Assembly (NCBI GenBank): GCA_016711825.1
Contig: JADJSG010000010.1
Span: forward strand, 195,148-259,147
Length of the DNA stretch: 64,000 bases
Reading direction: 5' to 3'
DNA from: Bacteroidota bacterium
GTDB lineage: Bacteria > Bacteroidota > Bacteroidia > Chitinophagales > Chitinophagaceae
The notes under the pieces were generated by a model. It worked only from the letters and a program-made list of their open reading frames with translations. It was not told the DNA's origin and made no database searches. How positions within the stretch are numbered: the stretch's first letter is position 1; each line of letters begins with the position of its first letter. Below, in pieces: positions 1 to 11,324 of this stretch. The translations under genes were made by a program, and so were the position numbers.

Positions 1-3000
1 GTTGTTTGAGTACAGTAAATATGGACAAGGATTTGGATCGTTTGGATCGCCTATATTAAAACTACCCGATTCATTGATATCAATTGTATTAGAACTAGTA
101 TAAATTCTATCCCCTAACGGATCCTCACAGAACTTAAATACTTTATTATTGCCAAAGTAGTTACCTGCAAAGATATTCGCATTGTCTTTATTCGATGTAC
201 CGACATCACCAAAAGTGCCTTCACCACCTAAATGCCTAAATACCCATCCAAGCCGGTGGTCAAACATCACATTTCCTTTAATTTTATCATCTGCGGTCAG
301 GCATGCACCTTGTGCTATTACGCCAAACCGAGTGTGCGATATATGGTTGCAATGCAATGCCTGTTGCGTGCTGTTATTTATTTGTATACCTGCCATATCT
401 TCTCTGTCCTGCAATAATAAATTTGCATTCCCATTTATGATGTTTTGCTCCATCTGTGTGCTTTTAACATTGGTGGCACTTATTCCATTGAGGCTGCTCG
501 TGGCCATACATATAATGGTGCCCTCAGTGTTTGTAAGGCCTATATGGTTGCCATGGGCATTCGTGAAGGCGCTTGTATTATTTAGGTTGATACCCACACC
601 AGAATATCCGTTCAGTGTAATAGGGTTTGTCTTAATTATCAATGATTTGGGATTTGCATTACTAAAGTATTTTACATCAATGCCTATAGGCCATATTTGG
701 GTATAAAGCCCATTGGCAATACCTGTTACACTAATATCTATAGTATTGTTACTTAATATACTATTCCCTACATCATTGAGCAACTGTATTCCTACAAATG
801 AATTGTGGATGGTATTGTCCTCTATTTGATATCCTTTGCCGTCCGTCAAAGCATTCATCATCCCCATCAAACAATCCTTCATGTACAAATTCTTTGCTTT
901 TACAGGCAAAGCACTACTCACAATTCCCTTATCACAATTTTCAAATTTTAAATTCACATTAGCGGCTGCTGTATTGCGCACATCTATCAGGCGGGTAAGC
1001 ACATTGGGTAAACCTGTATAATTGGCAAAAATACCTGCTCCACGTGCACTATTATAGCAATTATTTATTTTTTGCGATTCGATATAATTGCCAGTTAGGG
1101 CAGTATTGATAATGTTTTTAAAACTACAATTGTACATGCCAATATTGCTGGCGATGTTAAAATCGTGATTGGTCACCCATATACCGGTATAAAGTCCTTC
1201 AAAATGATTTTCGGTATTGGCATTGCCAATGTCACCTATATTTAGCTGAGCCACATCGTACAAATGGATACCCGCCTTGATAGGAGGGAAAGGATTTGCA
1301 GGCAAGTTTGCCTGCATAGTAAATGTATTGTGGTTAATAATACCGGCATAAGGTGCAGTAGTATTATTGATGTAAATGCCATACTGAAAATTATCTTCAA
1401 AATGTGAGTTTGTAACATCTACCACTGCGCCATTACTTGCATGCAAACCAATACCGGCTTTTTTGATGTAGCTGTCATTTTGTAATATCACTTTTTGTTG
1501 AGGGTCATCTGCTATAATACCCTGCCAATAATCGCAACTTGCCTGTAGGGTGCAGGCATTCAAGTCGAGTATCGAAACTCCTTGTAGATTCATACTACCA
1601 TTACTCGTAAAGTAAAAAATACAGTTATTAAAAGTCATGTCGTGATCAATATCAAATGGTCCTTTTATATAAAATGTTGTATTGTTGTAAGTGTTGTACG
1701 GCAAATTGGTTGCTTGAGGATTTTCAAGATATATTTTGCTAACATTGGTATTTGTTTCTTCATCTGTGCAGCAAAAAGATGCTGTACTCGGTGTGGTAAA
1801 ATTGGGAAATACACCCAAAGCCGCTTGGGTAGCAAAACTACCGCCTGTGACTACATTATCATGAAAATAGTTGATATCGGTAGAAAAAGGAACGTAACTA
1901 TAAAAACCTGAACCATTTGAATTAATAATAGAATTACCATAAAATTCTTTAATTATTTTGTCTTTCTTTGCTAACGTAATTGATTCAATGAATATACCAT
2001 AATTATCAGTTCCTGTATGATTATGAGTAAATGTATTACAATTTATATGCATGTCTAAATTAAAAGCTAATTCTAACGCATTAAAATAAATAAAATGCCC
2101 ATAATGTGTTGCTGTGCCACTACCTGAATTCGCATCAATAAAAAAATCATTGTGCGAAATTGTGGTGCCTTTTGCAATAGTTCCTGTTTCTTTCACTAAA
2201 TAGACCATGCCATTATCATAAGCCCAATGCATGGCATACGATAAAGGTTGATCGCTCATACCCTCCCAAGGCCATAAAATATTATCTAGGGGAATGTTTT
2301 CATTAGAAAAATAATTGTTAGTAATGATATTAGGATTCACATCACCGTTTCTAGAACTTAACAACACATTACAAAAAGTACCTGTGCATCTATTTTTGCT
2401 AATTAAATTATTTCCTTTATCAATTTCTATATGAATATCTCTATTGTATCCGTTTATCATGTTATTGTTGATTTGACAGTTTGTAAAACTTTCACCGCCA
2501 ATCCCTAATCTGCCACACATACCAGTTATTGCTAAATCATTATACACAATATTTTTTTCTATCATTCCTTTGTCAATACCTTCTATATAAATAGCATCTC
2601 CACCATCATCTTTTACTCCATTTATATTGTAAGGAATGGGCTGTGGGTTAAATCCATAGCTATTACGGATAATATTATTATTTACCTCTACATCTTCATT
2701 TTGGTAAAACAACTCCTCCAACTGCTGATTTGGAAGATTGCAATACGTATATCCGCTTCTGCCTGTATTGTATGATATAGATATTCCTTGACCATAGTGG
2801 TCATGAAAATAATTATTATCTACATATACATTTTTCCACATATTCAGCTTTAAAAATGCATAATGTTTGCCTCTACGATTCATATAGGGATGATCTTGTA
2901 AGTTACCCCAATTACCATAAGCCTCACCTTGTATTTCTATTCCCATGAAGTTTATACTATTACTAGCTAATGTATGAGGACATGGTGTTATATTGTTAAA

Positions 3001-3543
3001 CAAACAAAAAAGCTGCGAATTACAAGTGTTTTGTACTACATTACCATTCATAGGTGTCCATATCCATTTGGGCATAGCTGTTGGAGCAATCGATGATAAA
3101 TAATTTGGATTATTTATATTGCCTATCTGTATGTCGGTGCTTACCAAGTGATTGTTTATATAAGTTTCCTTATCAATGGCTAAAGGCATTGAACCCAAAG
3201 AACCATTTGCATAATCTACATTAATCCCTATAAAATTGAAATGAACACCAGTCAAATTGGTTTGGCGTATGTCAAATATTAAATGATCATTGTTTAGGGG
3301 TGTTTGAGCAGTTTGGATTATGTAATCTCTAGCAGGAAATACAATAGTATATGTTCCATTTGGGTCTAATCCATTGATTGCATCTTGGATTATTTGATTA
3401 AAATAAACCTGTAAATAGTCATGTACATTAACACCTACTGCCGGTATGTAAGCTGGGGTTACACTGTTGTACGTTACATCGTATATTTTCCCCCAGTTGG
3501 CCATTTGTTTGGCTGATAATGTGCTATAATATGTAACTTGCAT
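1..3543 (-). CDS. Very large beta-helix-like secreted protein, N-terminal part (runs off the left edge)
   Basis: The minus strand is open without a stop for 1,181 codons, from the ATG at 3543 to the window edge, so the C-terminus is missing. The protein is rich in Asn, Gly, Thr and Ile, with recurring phrases such as NNYF, ENNTI, GNYIE and NNTF that resemble the turns of right-handed parallel beta-helix (pectate-lyase-like) proteins. There is no enzymatic motif I can name. The ATG at 3543 lacks a signal peptide, but a better start lies at 3652 (ATG AAA AAG), followed by a hydrophobic stretch ending LSA-KQ. These two parts are out of frame by one base because of the heptamer repeat at 3561-3630. 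A T9SS sorting domain is expected beyond the edge by analogy with the other large secreted proteins here, but is not visible. Function unknown; a surface adhesin is a guess. Confidence 0.8.
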   Translation of the reverse strand, partial: MQVTYYSTLSAKQMANWGKIYDVTYNSVTPAYIPAVGVNVHDYLQVYFNQIIQDAINGLDPNGTYTIVFPARDYIIQTAQTPLNNDHLIFDIRQTNLTGVHFNFIGINVDYANGSLGSMPLAIDKETYINNHLVSTDIQIGNINNPNYLSSIAPTAMPKWIWTPMNGNVVQNTCNSQLFCLFNNITPCPHTLASNSINFMGIEIQGEAYGNWGNLQDHPYMNRRGKHYAFLKLNMWKNVYVDNNYFHDHYGQGISISYNTGRSGYTYCNLPNQQLEELFYQNEDVEVNNNIIRNSYGFNPQPIPYNINGVKDDGGDAIYIEGIDKGMIEKNIVYNDLAITGMCGRLGIGGESFTNCQINNNMINGYNRDIHIEIDKGNNLISKNRCTGTFCNVLLSSRNGDVNPNIITNNYFSNENIPLDNILWPWEGMSDQPLSYAMHWAYDNGMVYLVKETGTIAKGTTISHNDFFIDANSGSGTATHYGHFIYFNALELAFNLDMHINCNTFTHNHTGTDNYGIFIESITLAKKDKIIKEFYGNSIINSNGSGFYSYVPFSTDINYFHDNVVTGGSFATQAALGVFPNFTTPSTASFCCTDEETNTNVSKIYLENPQATNLPYNTYNNTTFYIKGPFDIDHDMTFNNCIFYFTSNGSMNLQGVSILDLNACTLQASCDYWQGIIADDPQQKVILQNDSYIKKAGIGLHASNGAVVDVTNSHFEDNFQYGIYINNTTAPYAGIINHNTFTMQANLPANPFPPIKAGIHLYDVAQLNIGDIGNANTENHFEGLYTGIWVTNHDFNIASNIGMYNCSFKNIINTALTGNYIESQKINNCYNSARGAGIFANYTGLPNVLTRLIDVRNTAAANVNLKFENCDKGIVSSALPVKAKNLYMKDCLMGMMNALTDGKGYQIEDNTIHNSFVGIQLLNDVGNSILSNNTIDISVTGIANGLYTQIWPIGIDVKYFSNANPKSLIIKTNPITLNGYSGVGINLNNTSAFTNAHGNHIGLTNTEGTIICMATSSLNGISATNVKSTQMEQNIINGNANLLLQDREDMAGIQINNSTQQALHCNHISHTRFGVIAQGACLTADDKIKGNVMFDHRLGWVFRHLGGEGTFGDVGTSNKDNANIFAGNYFGNNKVFKFCEDPLGDRIYTSSNTIDINESGSFNIGDPNDPNPCPYLLYSNN

Positions 3544-3560
3544 GATTACAATAAATAAAG

Positions 3561-3630
3561 CGGAAAGCGGAAAGCGGAAAGCGGAAAGCGGAAAGCGGAA
3601 AGCGGAAAGCGGAAAGCGGAAAGCGGAAAG
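3561..3630 (-). repeat. Heptanucleotide repeat, ten copies, in the signal-peptide coding region
   Basis: Ten exact copies of CGGAAAG (CTTTCCG in the direction of the gene) lie between the ATG at 3652 and the long open frame starting at 3543. Seven is not a multiple of three, so each gain or loss of a copy shifts the frame. The distance from 3652 to 3543 is 109 bases. With nine copies it would be 102 and the start would be in frame. In frame, three heptamers encode the seven-residue unit AFRFPLS, followed by A-L-F-I-V-I-M and a plausible cleavage site LSA. With ten copies translation ends soon after the repeat at a TAG. This is what is seen directly; phase variation is inferred. Confidence 0.9.
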
Positions 3631-3652
3631 CTAAATAGGTGTTCTTTTTCAT

Positions 3653-4004
3653 TTTAGTAAGTTTTTATTTACATCAAAGTTTAACATTTTTTTTCTAAAT
3701 TCCAAAATATTAACAATTGATCTTTAATATGCTCTTTATTATACTTGATTAAAGAAATGCAATGAATGCAATCATAAAGCCATGTTATAACATATTGACT
3801 ATTTTTGTACATTAGTTTAAAAATTAAAGCGAAGTAAAACCTATTATACTTAGTTTAAAATTAAAGCCAGATTTTTTCATTCTATATCTGAGTTTAACTA
3901 AAGGCCGGAAAACATTAGTCGGAAAATCTTGTTATTAGCTATACCATTGATTCAAAAAAAATCCCTGAATAAATTCAGGGATTTTTAAAAATGTTATATT
4001 GATA
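3653..4004. other. Intergenic region upstream of the large surface-protein gene
   Basis: This 352-base AT-rich stretch separates the start of the beta-helix gene from the end of gldJ. It must hold the promoter of the beta-helix gene. It contains two near-identical copies of TTAGTTTAAAATTAAAGC-like sequence at about 3811 and 3848, and the hairpin terminator listed separately. I see no coding sequence. Confidence 0.5.
3957..3986 (-). terminator. Rho-independent terminator of gldJ
   Basis: Perfect hairpin with arms AAAAATCCCTGAA (3957-3969) and TTCAGGGATTTTT (3974-3986) around a 4-base loop, just downstream of the gldJ stop. The flanking A and T runs let it act in both directions. Confidence 0.8.
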
Positions 4005-5521
4005 TTATCTCGCTTTCTTTTTGTTACCTTCAAAGTAGTTGCCTGCTGGCCCTTTGATGGTTTGACTACCTAAGCGGTCCATACAGCAACGGAAACCGAT
4101 AGTAGAACTGGCATGGAATGCTTGTAAGAAACGACGTGTACCTGGGCTCATAAAATAAGCTCTATCGCTCCAGCTACCACCTTTGTAAACGTGTGCTAAA
4201 TCATTGATAAGGGTTGTTTTACCATAATCATAATATGCTAAGCTTGCACTGTCACCATCACTATAGTTGATTACATTTGCATCTCTGTAGTTGATGTTTT
4301 TGTTAGCCAATTCGTCTTGTGTAACTTCTCTTTTTACTAATTTACCCGTGCTATCTTTTTCTTCAAGGGTAAAATCTTCCAAGGTAGTGTAAGTATCAAA
4401 AATATTACCTCTAAATGGTCTGAAATCATCAGCATCCATTGGAGTGTTAGGTCTGTATACATCTAATACCCACTCACTCACATTACCAGCCATATTGTAT
4501 AAACCAAATGCATTGGGTTTGTATGAATAGATAGGGCTAGGGATATCTGCATTGTCATTTAATCCACCTGCAACGCCCATTTGGTCACCCATACCACGTT
4601 TGAAGTTGGCTAATTGTTGACCTTGGTAAGCATTTCTCATGCCTTCACGGGTTGATAAATTGTCACCCCAAGGATATACTTGACGATCAGTAACAACCTC
4701 TTCACCACGACGACGTTTGCTGTCTGGCTCTGGGTTTCTACCTCTGTAACCTAAAGCAGCATATTCCCATTCAGCTTCTGTTGGTAAACGATAATCAGAA
4801 GTTAAAATACCATCTTCATAACGAATATTTCTTTTACCAGCTCCTGTAGGGTCAATATCTTTTTTCTTAACACCTGCTTTACCTTCATATTGTCCGGCAA
4901 CATATGTTTTTATACTAAAATTATCTTCAGATACCTGGAAAGGATTTTTCTTTAAATATCCTTTTTTGATCAAAATCAATTCATTTACACGATCAGTTCT
5001 CCATGAACAATATAAGTTAGCTTGTTCCCAGGTAACACCCACTACTGGATAGTAGTTATAAGCTGCATGACGGAAATAATAGTTAACCTGAGGCTCATTA
5101 TATTGTAAAGCTCTTCTCCAGCTTTGGGTATCAGGCAATGCTTTTTGATAAATCTCAGGATAGTCATTACCATAAGTTCTGTTTACCCAATGTAAATATT
5201 CACGATAGTGAATATTTGGCAACTTCTGTTTCATCCATATAAAAGAAGATACAGAAACAGTACGTGGTACATTATTGTTTTCGAAAGTCAAATCCTCTTC
5301 AGTCTGCCCCATCGTAAATCGACCACCTTCTACAAATGATAAACCTGGCCCTATGTATTGTCCTTCGTATAAAGGTACATCAAAACCACCGTAGCCCGGG
5401 TCATTAAACCCCATCCTGTTTTGGATGAAACCAAATTGCTCGACTTTTTACTACCGCATGATGTAAATATTGCTATCGCACTTAGTAGTAACAATCCATT
5501 AATTCCTAATAATCTTTTCAT
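4005..5521 (-). CDS. gldJ: Gliding motility lipoprotein GldJ (SUMF1/FGE-like fold), frameshifted near the N-terminus
   Basis: GldJ is an outer-membrane-associated lipoprotein needed in gliding Bacteroidota for motility and type IX secretion. The N-terminus (start 5521) is a lipoprotein signal with the lipobox Cys at residue 22 (IFTSC-GS). The remainder is a formylglycine-generating-enzyme-like domain with GGRFTMG near its start, YRLPTEAEWEYAA, NMAGNVSEWV, YKGGSWSD and GFRCCMD at the end. The reading frame breaks at a G run near 5410: the lipoprotein part reads to KTGWG and the main part continues as FNDPGYGGFDV. Adding one G restores a protein of about 505 residues. It stands alone, not with gldLMN, which favours GldJ over the paralogue GldK. 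The lipoprotein-to-TGWG spacing also fits GldJ. Confidence 0.85.
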
Positions 5522-5694
5522 GTTAGTTATTATCATTTTTTAAATAAAGACAAATGTAATTTTTTATTTTTAAATTACAAAGAAAGTACAAGTATAAAAC
5601 ATTCATTTGGAAATTACAATCTTATTTATCTTTTCATAAAAAATGTTTTATATAATTAAAATATTTATGTTAAAACGATCCCATATAGACCATT

Positions 5695-6358
5695 TTATTC
5701 AGCAATGGCACGATTTAAAAAATCAATAAAAGGAGCCATTGTTTTAAATACTTGTTTCATTTGTGGTAAAAGGTCTTTACCCGTAACGAGCGTATCTTTT
5801 AATGGTTGACCAACTACAAAACTCTTTAATTTCAAAAAAGCGATCGCCTGATTCTCTGCATCATAGCCTTTAGGTGGATTTTTTTAAGGCATCCTCTTGA
5901 TTAAGTTGTTTAAATACTTTGATAAAATCTTTTTGTTGAACAATTTTGTTAAACTCATCAAAGTGATAGTCAATTTCTTGTCTTACTTTTTTCAATGCAT
6001 CAGGACCTGGCATCCATAATCCCCCACCGATAAAATGATTGCCTGGCTCTACATGAAAATAAAAAGCAGCACGCCCACTTTTTTTGCCTCCGATTTGAAA
6101 AGCGGCCCCCATATTGGTTTTATAGGGTGATTTATTTTTCGAAAACCTAACATCTCGATTTAATCGAAATAGACAATCCTTTGGTTTAAGATTTTCGTAC
6201 CCAGCATCTATCGTTGCTAAAAACGCCAACACCTCTTCTACAAGCAATGTAAAATCAGCTTTTGCAAGTTCGTATTTCGACCTATTTTGATCGAACCATT
6301 CCTTATTATTATTGTTTTTTAAAGTTTTTAAAAAATCTATAGTAGTTTTTTGCAACAT
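5695..6358 (-). CDS. DUF2461 family protein (TIGR02453-like), frameshifted
   Basis: The first 160 residues carry family hallmarks: a start with FLKTLKNNNNKEWFDQNR, the block FRLNRDVRFSKNKSPYKTNMGAAF near residues 64-85, and FYFHVEPGNHFIGGGLW. The frame breaks at an A run near 5880 and resumes as NPPKGYDAENQAIAFLKLKSF, ending FLNRAIAE at 5695, for about 221 residues in all, the normal family length. The biochemical role of the family is unknown to me. It has its own start upstream of a divergent DUF4476 gene. Confidence 0.8.
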
Positions 6359-6438
6359 TTTTATTAATTTTACCCCTGCAAATATAAATATATAAAAATA
6401 TTATTTAATTTTCCGAACTAAAATTTAATTCAAACAGA

Positions 6439-7309
6439 TGAATAAACAAATTCTTACGCTTGCTTTTGCTGCTACTTGTATTGGTTTTACTATACAAAGT
6501 ACAGCCCAAACCAATAAAGAGAAAAAAAAGCAGATATTATCAAAATAATGCACCCGACCCAGAATTTAACATTCAAGGTTTCTTTGTTGAAAATGAAAAA
6601 AACGAGGTAGACTCAAAACCCGTTGAAAAAGAATACGATGTAAAAATCAATCGCAACGAGCGTGATGATAAATACAGAAATGAAAAAGAGTCATCGAAAA
6701 AAGACTCAGGAAGAAGTGATTTACACCAGACCTAAATCGGAAGAAGAAATTGAAGCACAACAACAAAGTCGCCCTTCAAAACAAAAAGGCTATTATTCAA
6801 GTACTGGTGCATTTATTCCATACAACACAGATAGAGATAGATACGACAGATATTATACTGAAGGACAAGGTACACAACGACCTTCTACGAATGTAACCTA
6901 TACAGAAAGACCTGTAAAAGCTACAAGAGAAGAACCTGTAAGAGTGATTAAAGAGAAAGAAATAAAAATGACCAATAAGGAAAATGAGTATCAAACGACT
7001 GTTGTTAAAAGACGTTATACTAATTTAGATGTATTGTGCGACGATTTAGACCTTGCTAAAATTCAACGACCTGTATTTAAAGGTATTTGTAGCGAATGTG
7101 CGCATGATGTAGATGCTATTATTATCAATAAAAACATGACAAGTTTAGAAAAAAATTATCATTTAAAACAATGTTATGTATTACGCGATAAAAGACTTCG
7201 TGAAACATTGGATGATGACCAATATAAAAAATTCTTACGTATTAAAGACGCAGATGAATATTTAATACTTACAAAAGATCCTGAATTAAAAGATGGTATT
7301 AATAAATAA
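6439..7309 (+). CDS. Secreted DUF4476-type protein, two frameshifts
   Basis: The start at 6439 gives a clear signal peptide (MNKQILTLAFAATCIGF, cleavage near TAQ-TN). The frame then breaks at an eight-A run near 6520 and again at an A run near 6695. Joining the three frames gives about 290 residues: signal peptide, a long charged linker rich in Glu, Lys, Arg and Tyr, and a C-terminal alpha-helical domain (about the last 100 residues, NLDVLCDDLDLAKIQRPVFKG to the end). The C-terminal domain resembles DUF4476, which is common in Bacteroidota secreted proteins. Function unknown. A strong terminator follows. The three-frame joining is my reconstruction; the C-terminal part is certainly coding. 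Confidence 0.65.
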
Positions 7310-7330
7310 ACCCTTCTTTAAACATTATTA

Positions 7331-7364
7331 AAAAAAATCGCAACTGTGTTGCGATTTTTTTTAA
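7331..7364 (+). terminator. Rho-independent terminator after the DUF4476 gene
   Basis: Hairpin AAAAAATCGCAAC / GTTGCGATTTTTT with a three-base loop and an eight-T run, beginning 22 bases after the stop codon. Confidence 0.85.
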
Positions 7365-7527
7365 TTTATACTTTTCCCACTTTTACTACTTCTTCAATAA
7401 AGACCTACATATAAACGTTGTAGACACGCTATAGGAATTAGGATATAAACTAAATAATAAACCTATTTGGTATTACTTTTACCCAAAATAACAAAAACCC
7501 TTTTCAGTCATTCTTTAATCAATAAAA

Positions 7528-10460
7528 ATGAAAAAAATACTTCTTTTAAGCACACTCCTATGGGTGTCAATGCATTCATGGGCTCAAAATATTGCATGGG
7601 AAACAGCCACTCATGATGGTTATACATACAAATTTGTGAATAAAGACCCTATGGCCAACCGCTTTTATACTCTTAAAAATGGGCTCACAGTTATATTGAG
7701 TGTCAATAAGGAAACTCCTCGCATACAAACCATCATCGCAACTAAAGCTGGAAGTAAAACTGACCCTAAAGACCATACAGGGCTTGCCCATTATTTAGAA
7801 CATATGTTGTTTAAAGGCACTGACAAATATGGTTCGTTGAATTGGGAAGAAGAAAAAAAATACCTCATGATGATTGATGACTTATACGAAGACTATAATT
7901 CCACCACCGATGAACGAAAAAGAAAGATTGTATATCATGAAATTGATTCTGTATCAGGGGTTGCTTCGAAATATGCCATTGCCAATGAATACGACAAAAT
8001 GATGAGTATGATAGGTGCGCAAGGTACCAATGCCTTTACTTCATTTGAACAAACCGCTTATATCAATGATATTCCTGCGAATCAAGTAGACAGATGGTTA
8101 GCTGTAGAAGCAGAACGTTTCAGAAACCCCATATTACGTATTTTCCATACTGAACTTGAAGCCGTTTATGAAGAAAAAAACAGAAGCCTCGATAGTGACG
8201 ATGACAAAGTATTTGAATTACTCTTTGAAAAACTATTTCAAAAACATAACTATGGACAACAAACAACCATCGGTACCATAGCCCACTTAAAAACCCATCA
8301 CTCAAAGAAATAAAAAATTACTTCAACAAGAATTATGTACCTAATAATATGTGTATCATACTTGCAGGTGATATAAATCCGGAAGAAGTGATTGCTAAAA
8401 TCGATAAGGCCTTTAGCTATATGAAACCCAAACCAGTAACACCTTATACCTTTGAAAAGGAAGCACCTATCAACAAACCTATTGAAGCAAGCGTGGTAGG
8501 ACCTGATGCCGAATATGTGAGTATTGGATTTCGATTCCCTGGTGCAGATACCAAAGAAGCGCTCATGCTTAACTTAATGAGTTCAGTACTTTCAAATGGC
8601 AATGCCGGGCTCATGGATTTAAATCTGGTAAAAAAACAACTGGTATTAGAAGCAAGTGCCGGCGCTTATACTTTACAAGATTATAGTATTCTTTTTATTG
8701 ATGGTAAAGCGAAAGAAGGACAAAAATTAGAAGAAGTAAAACAACTCATGCTTGATCAACTAAACATTTTAAAAACAGGTCAATTTGATGACGATTTGTT
8801 GAAGGCTATTGTAAATAATTACAAAAAATCGATTATCAAACAACAAGAAAGCAATTCAGGAAGAGCTTTTGCCTTACTTGAATCGTTTACCAGCGCTGTT
8901 AGCTGGGATAAAAATGTAAAGCTTTTAGAAGACATGAGTAAAATCACCAAAAAAGATATTCAACAATTTACCCAGGAATGGATGAAAGATAATTATGTAT
9001 GTATTTACAAAAGAACTGGTAAAGACGCCCATGTACAAAAAGTAGACAAGCCTAGCATCACCCCTGTAAGCGTCAATAGAGATGCCCAAAGTGACTTTGT
9101 AAAAACCATAGCTACCACCCCATCAAGTGATATCAAACCAATTTTTATTAATTACAAAACTGATATCGAAAGAAGTAGTCTTAAAAACAACAACAATACC
9201 GCTGAAGTATTGTCTGTCAAAAACACCACCAATAGCTTGTTTTCGCAATATTATTATATAGAAATAGGTTCTTTACACAACAAACTGATTCCAATAGCCA
9301 TGGAATACTTACAATATTTAGGCACTGATAAATATAGTGCCGATGATATCAGTAAAAAGTTTTACACCTTAGCTTGCGATTTTGGTGTGAATGCCGGCAA
9401 TGACGAAAGCTATGTATACCTCAATGGTTTGCAGGAAAATTTTGATGAAGCCGATGTGTTGTTTGAACATTTATTAAACAACTGTAAAGCCAATGAAACA
9501 GCCCTCAAAGATATGATTGCTGGAATGAAAAAGAAAAGGGCCGATCAAAAGCTGAACAAAAATTATATCAGTTCAGGCTTGATTGCCTATGCAAAATATG
9601 GCGAAAAAAATCCGTTTAACAATGAACTCAGCAATAACGAATTAGATCAAATCAATGCAAATACATTGATTGATATTTTACATAGCATCACAAAATACAA
9701 ACACAAAGTATTGTATTACGGTCCATTGAGTGCTTCGGATTTTGTAAGTAAGAAAAACAATACCCATACCCTTCCTGCAACCTATACAGCTGCACCCCCT
9801 TTGCAACCTTATACCTTTACAACACAACAAAGCGCACAGGTGCTTTTTGCTGATTACGACATGGTACAAACCGAAATACAATGGTTTAGAAACGGCGAAA
9901 CTTATGCCCCAGAAAAAGTGCCTGTTATAAAGATGTTTAATGAATATTTTGGCGGAAATATGAGCGGGATTGTATTTCAAGACATCAGAGAGTCAAAAGC
10001 ACTTGCTTACTCAACCTTTGCTGCCTATGGCAATCCACAAAAGAAAGAAGAGCCCTTTTTTATGACTGCTTATGTAGGTTGTCAGGCCGACAAAATGAAG
10101 GAATCAATCCTTGCTATGCAGTCGCTCCTGACCCAACTCCCCTCTTCAGAAAAACTTTTTAGCAATGCAAAATCGGGGATTAAAAATACCATTGCGACTA
10201 CCAGAATTTTAAAAACAGGTATCCTCTTTAGTTATTTAAATGCCCAAAAGAAAGGCATCGATTATGATATGAATGAAAAAATATACCTAGGTATCGATCG
10301 TTTAACATATAACGATATCAACGAGTTTTTCAAACAGCAAATTGCGCATAAACCCTATGTACTCACTGTTGTAGGCAAAGATGAAGCTGTTAATTGGGAG
10401 GAACTCAAAAAATACGGCCCGGTTAAAAAACTCAGTCTCGAACAGATATTTGGTTACTAA
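7528..10460 (+). CDS. M16 family zinc metallopeptidase (pitrilysin-like), frameshifted
   Basis: A secreted or periplasmic inverzincin-type peptidase of about 977 residues. A signal peptide ends at SWA-QN (about residue 20). The inverted zinc motif HYLEH is at residues 88-92, followed by the downstream Glu in HTELEAVYEEKN (near residue 215). A second M16 half follows, with FGGNMSGIVFQDIRESKALAYS as its conserved block. Full-length M16 proteins with both halves are about this size. The frame breaks near 8295 at an A run: ALKTHHSKK-stop versus the correct LKNPSLKEIKNYFNKNYVPNNMCIILAGD, so one missing A explains it. It ends convergently with the next gene, overlapping it by 4 bases. Confidence 0.85.
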
Positions 10461-11155
10461 TCTCTTCTATTCATAAAAATCATGATATAATAAAGCAAGG
10501 TGGCAATAGAAGCAATAGCAGCTACAACATAAGTTCTGGCAGCCCATTTCAAAGCATCTTTTGCTTGTTCGTGTTCTTCTTGTGTGGTTAAATCTGTACG
10601 ATCAAGCCATGCAAGTGCCCTATTGCTTGCGTCATACTCAACAGGCAATGTTATAATCGAAAACACGGTGGTGATGGAAAAAAGTAAAATCCCAATCAGA
10701 AAAATCGTTTGGTTACCATGCCCAAAACCCATCATACCCAAACCCGCAAGAATAATCCATTGCGAAAGAGATGTGCCAATTTTTACTGCAGGTACCATTT
10801 TGCTTCTCATCATTAGCATACTATAAGCCGTTGCATGTTGCACAGCGTGACCACATTCATGAGCTGCAACAGCTGCGGCACTTACACTTCGACCTTCATA
10901 TACATCTGCACTTAAATTCACGGTTTTGTTGCTTGGGTCGTAATGGTCTGATAAAAAACCAGGCGTGCTCACAACCTGTACATCAAAAATACCATTGTCG
11001 CGCAACATCTTTTCCGCGATTTCTTTACCACTCATGCCATTGCGTAAAGTAACTTGCGAATACTCTTGAAATTTTGACTTCAAACGATTGCTGATAATCA
11101 TGCCTACTAAAAACATCACCCCAGCAATCACATAATATCCCATGTAAATTCCCAT
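10457..11155 (-). CDS. Neutral zinc metallopeptidase, YugP family
   Basis: A membrane-bound peptidase of 232 residues with a transmembrane segment at residues 5-22, the zinc motif HECGH at residues 99-103 (AAVAAHECGHAVQHA) and two or three more membrane segments in the C-terminal half. The conserved block LPVEYDASNRALAWL lies after the third. Length and architecture match the YugP family, whose substrates are poorly known. It is transcribed towards the M16 gene. Start chosen at 11155 (MGIYMGYYVIAG); the internal Met at residue 5 is an alternative. Confidence 0.88.
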   Translation of the reverse strand: MGIYMGYYVIAGVMFLVGMIISNRLKSKFQEYSQVTLRNGMSGKEIAEKMLRDNGIFDVQVVSTPGFLSDHYDPSNKTVNLSADVYEGRSVSAAAVAAHECGHAVQHATAYSMLMMRSKMVPAVKIGTSLSQWIILAGLGMMGFGHGNQTIFLIGILLFSITTVFSIITLPVEYDASNRALAWLDRTDLTTQEEHEQAKDALKWAARTYVVAAIASIATLLYYIMIFMNRRD

Positions 11156-11324
11156 ATTATTTTAATTTTTATTGTTACGATAGCAAATATAAGCCCAATC
11201 GGAATTCCATACACATTTAAGCCATTTTGTCATCTAATTTAAATAAAAACAGGCTATTATGTCGCATATTTCACTGCAAATTTGTTATCTGAATATTACG
11301 AATTTTAAAAAGTGCAAAAAATAA

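Noticed and set aside
182..1911. Plus-strand frames of 61-174 codons between 182 and 1911
   Set aside because: They lie antisense to a continuous 1,181-codon minus-strand frame with coherent protein sequence, and have no recognisable motifs.
3561..3630. CRISPR or transposon end
   Set aside because: A pure tandem 7-mer without spacers or a transposase; it fits a simple sequence repeat.
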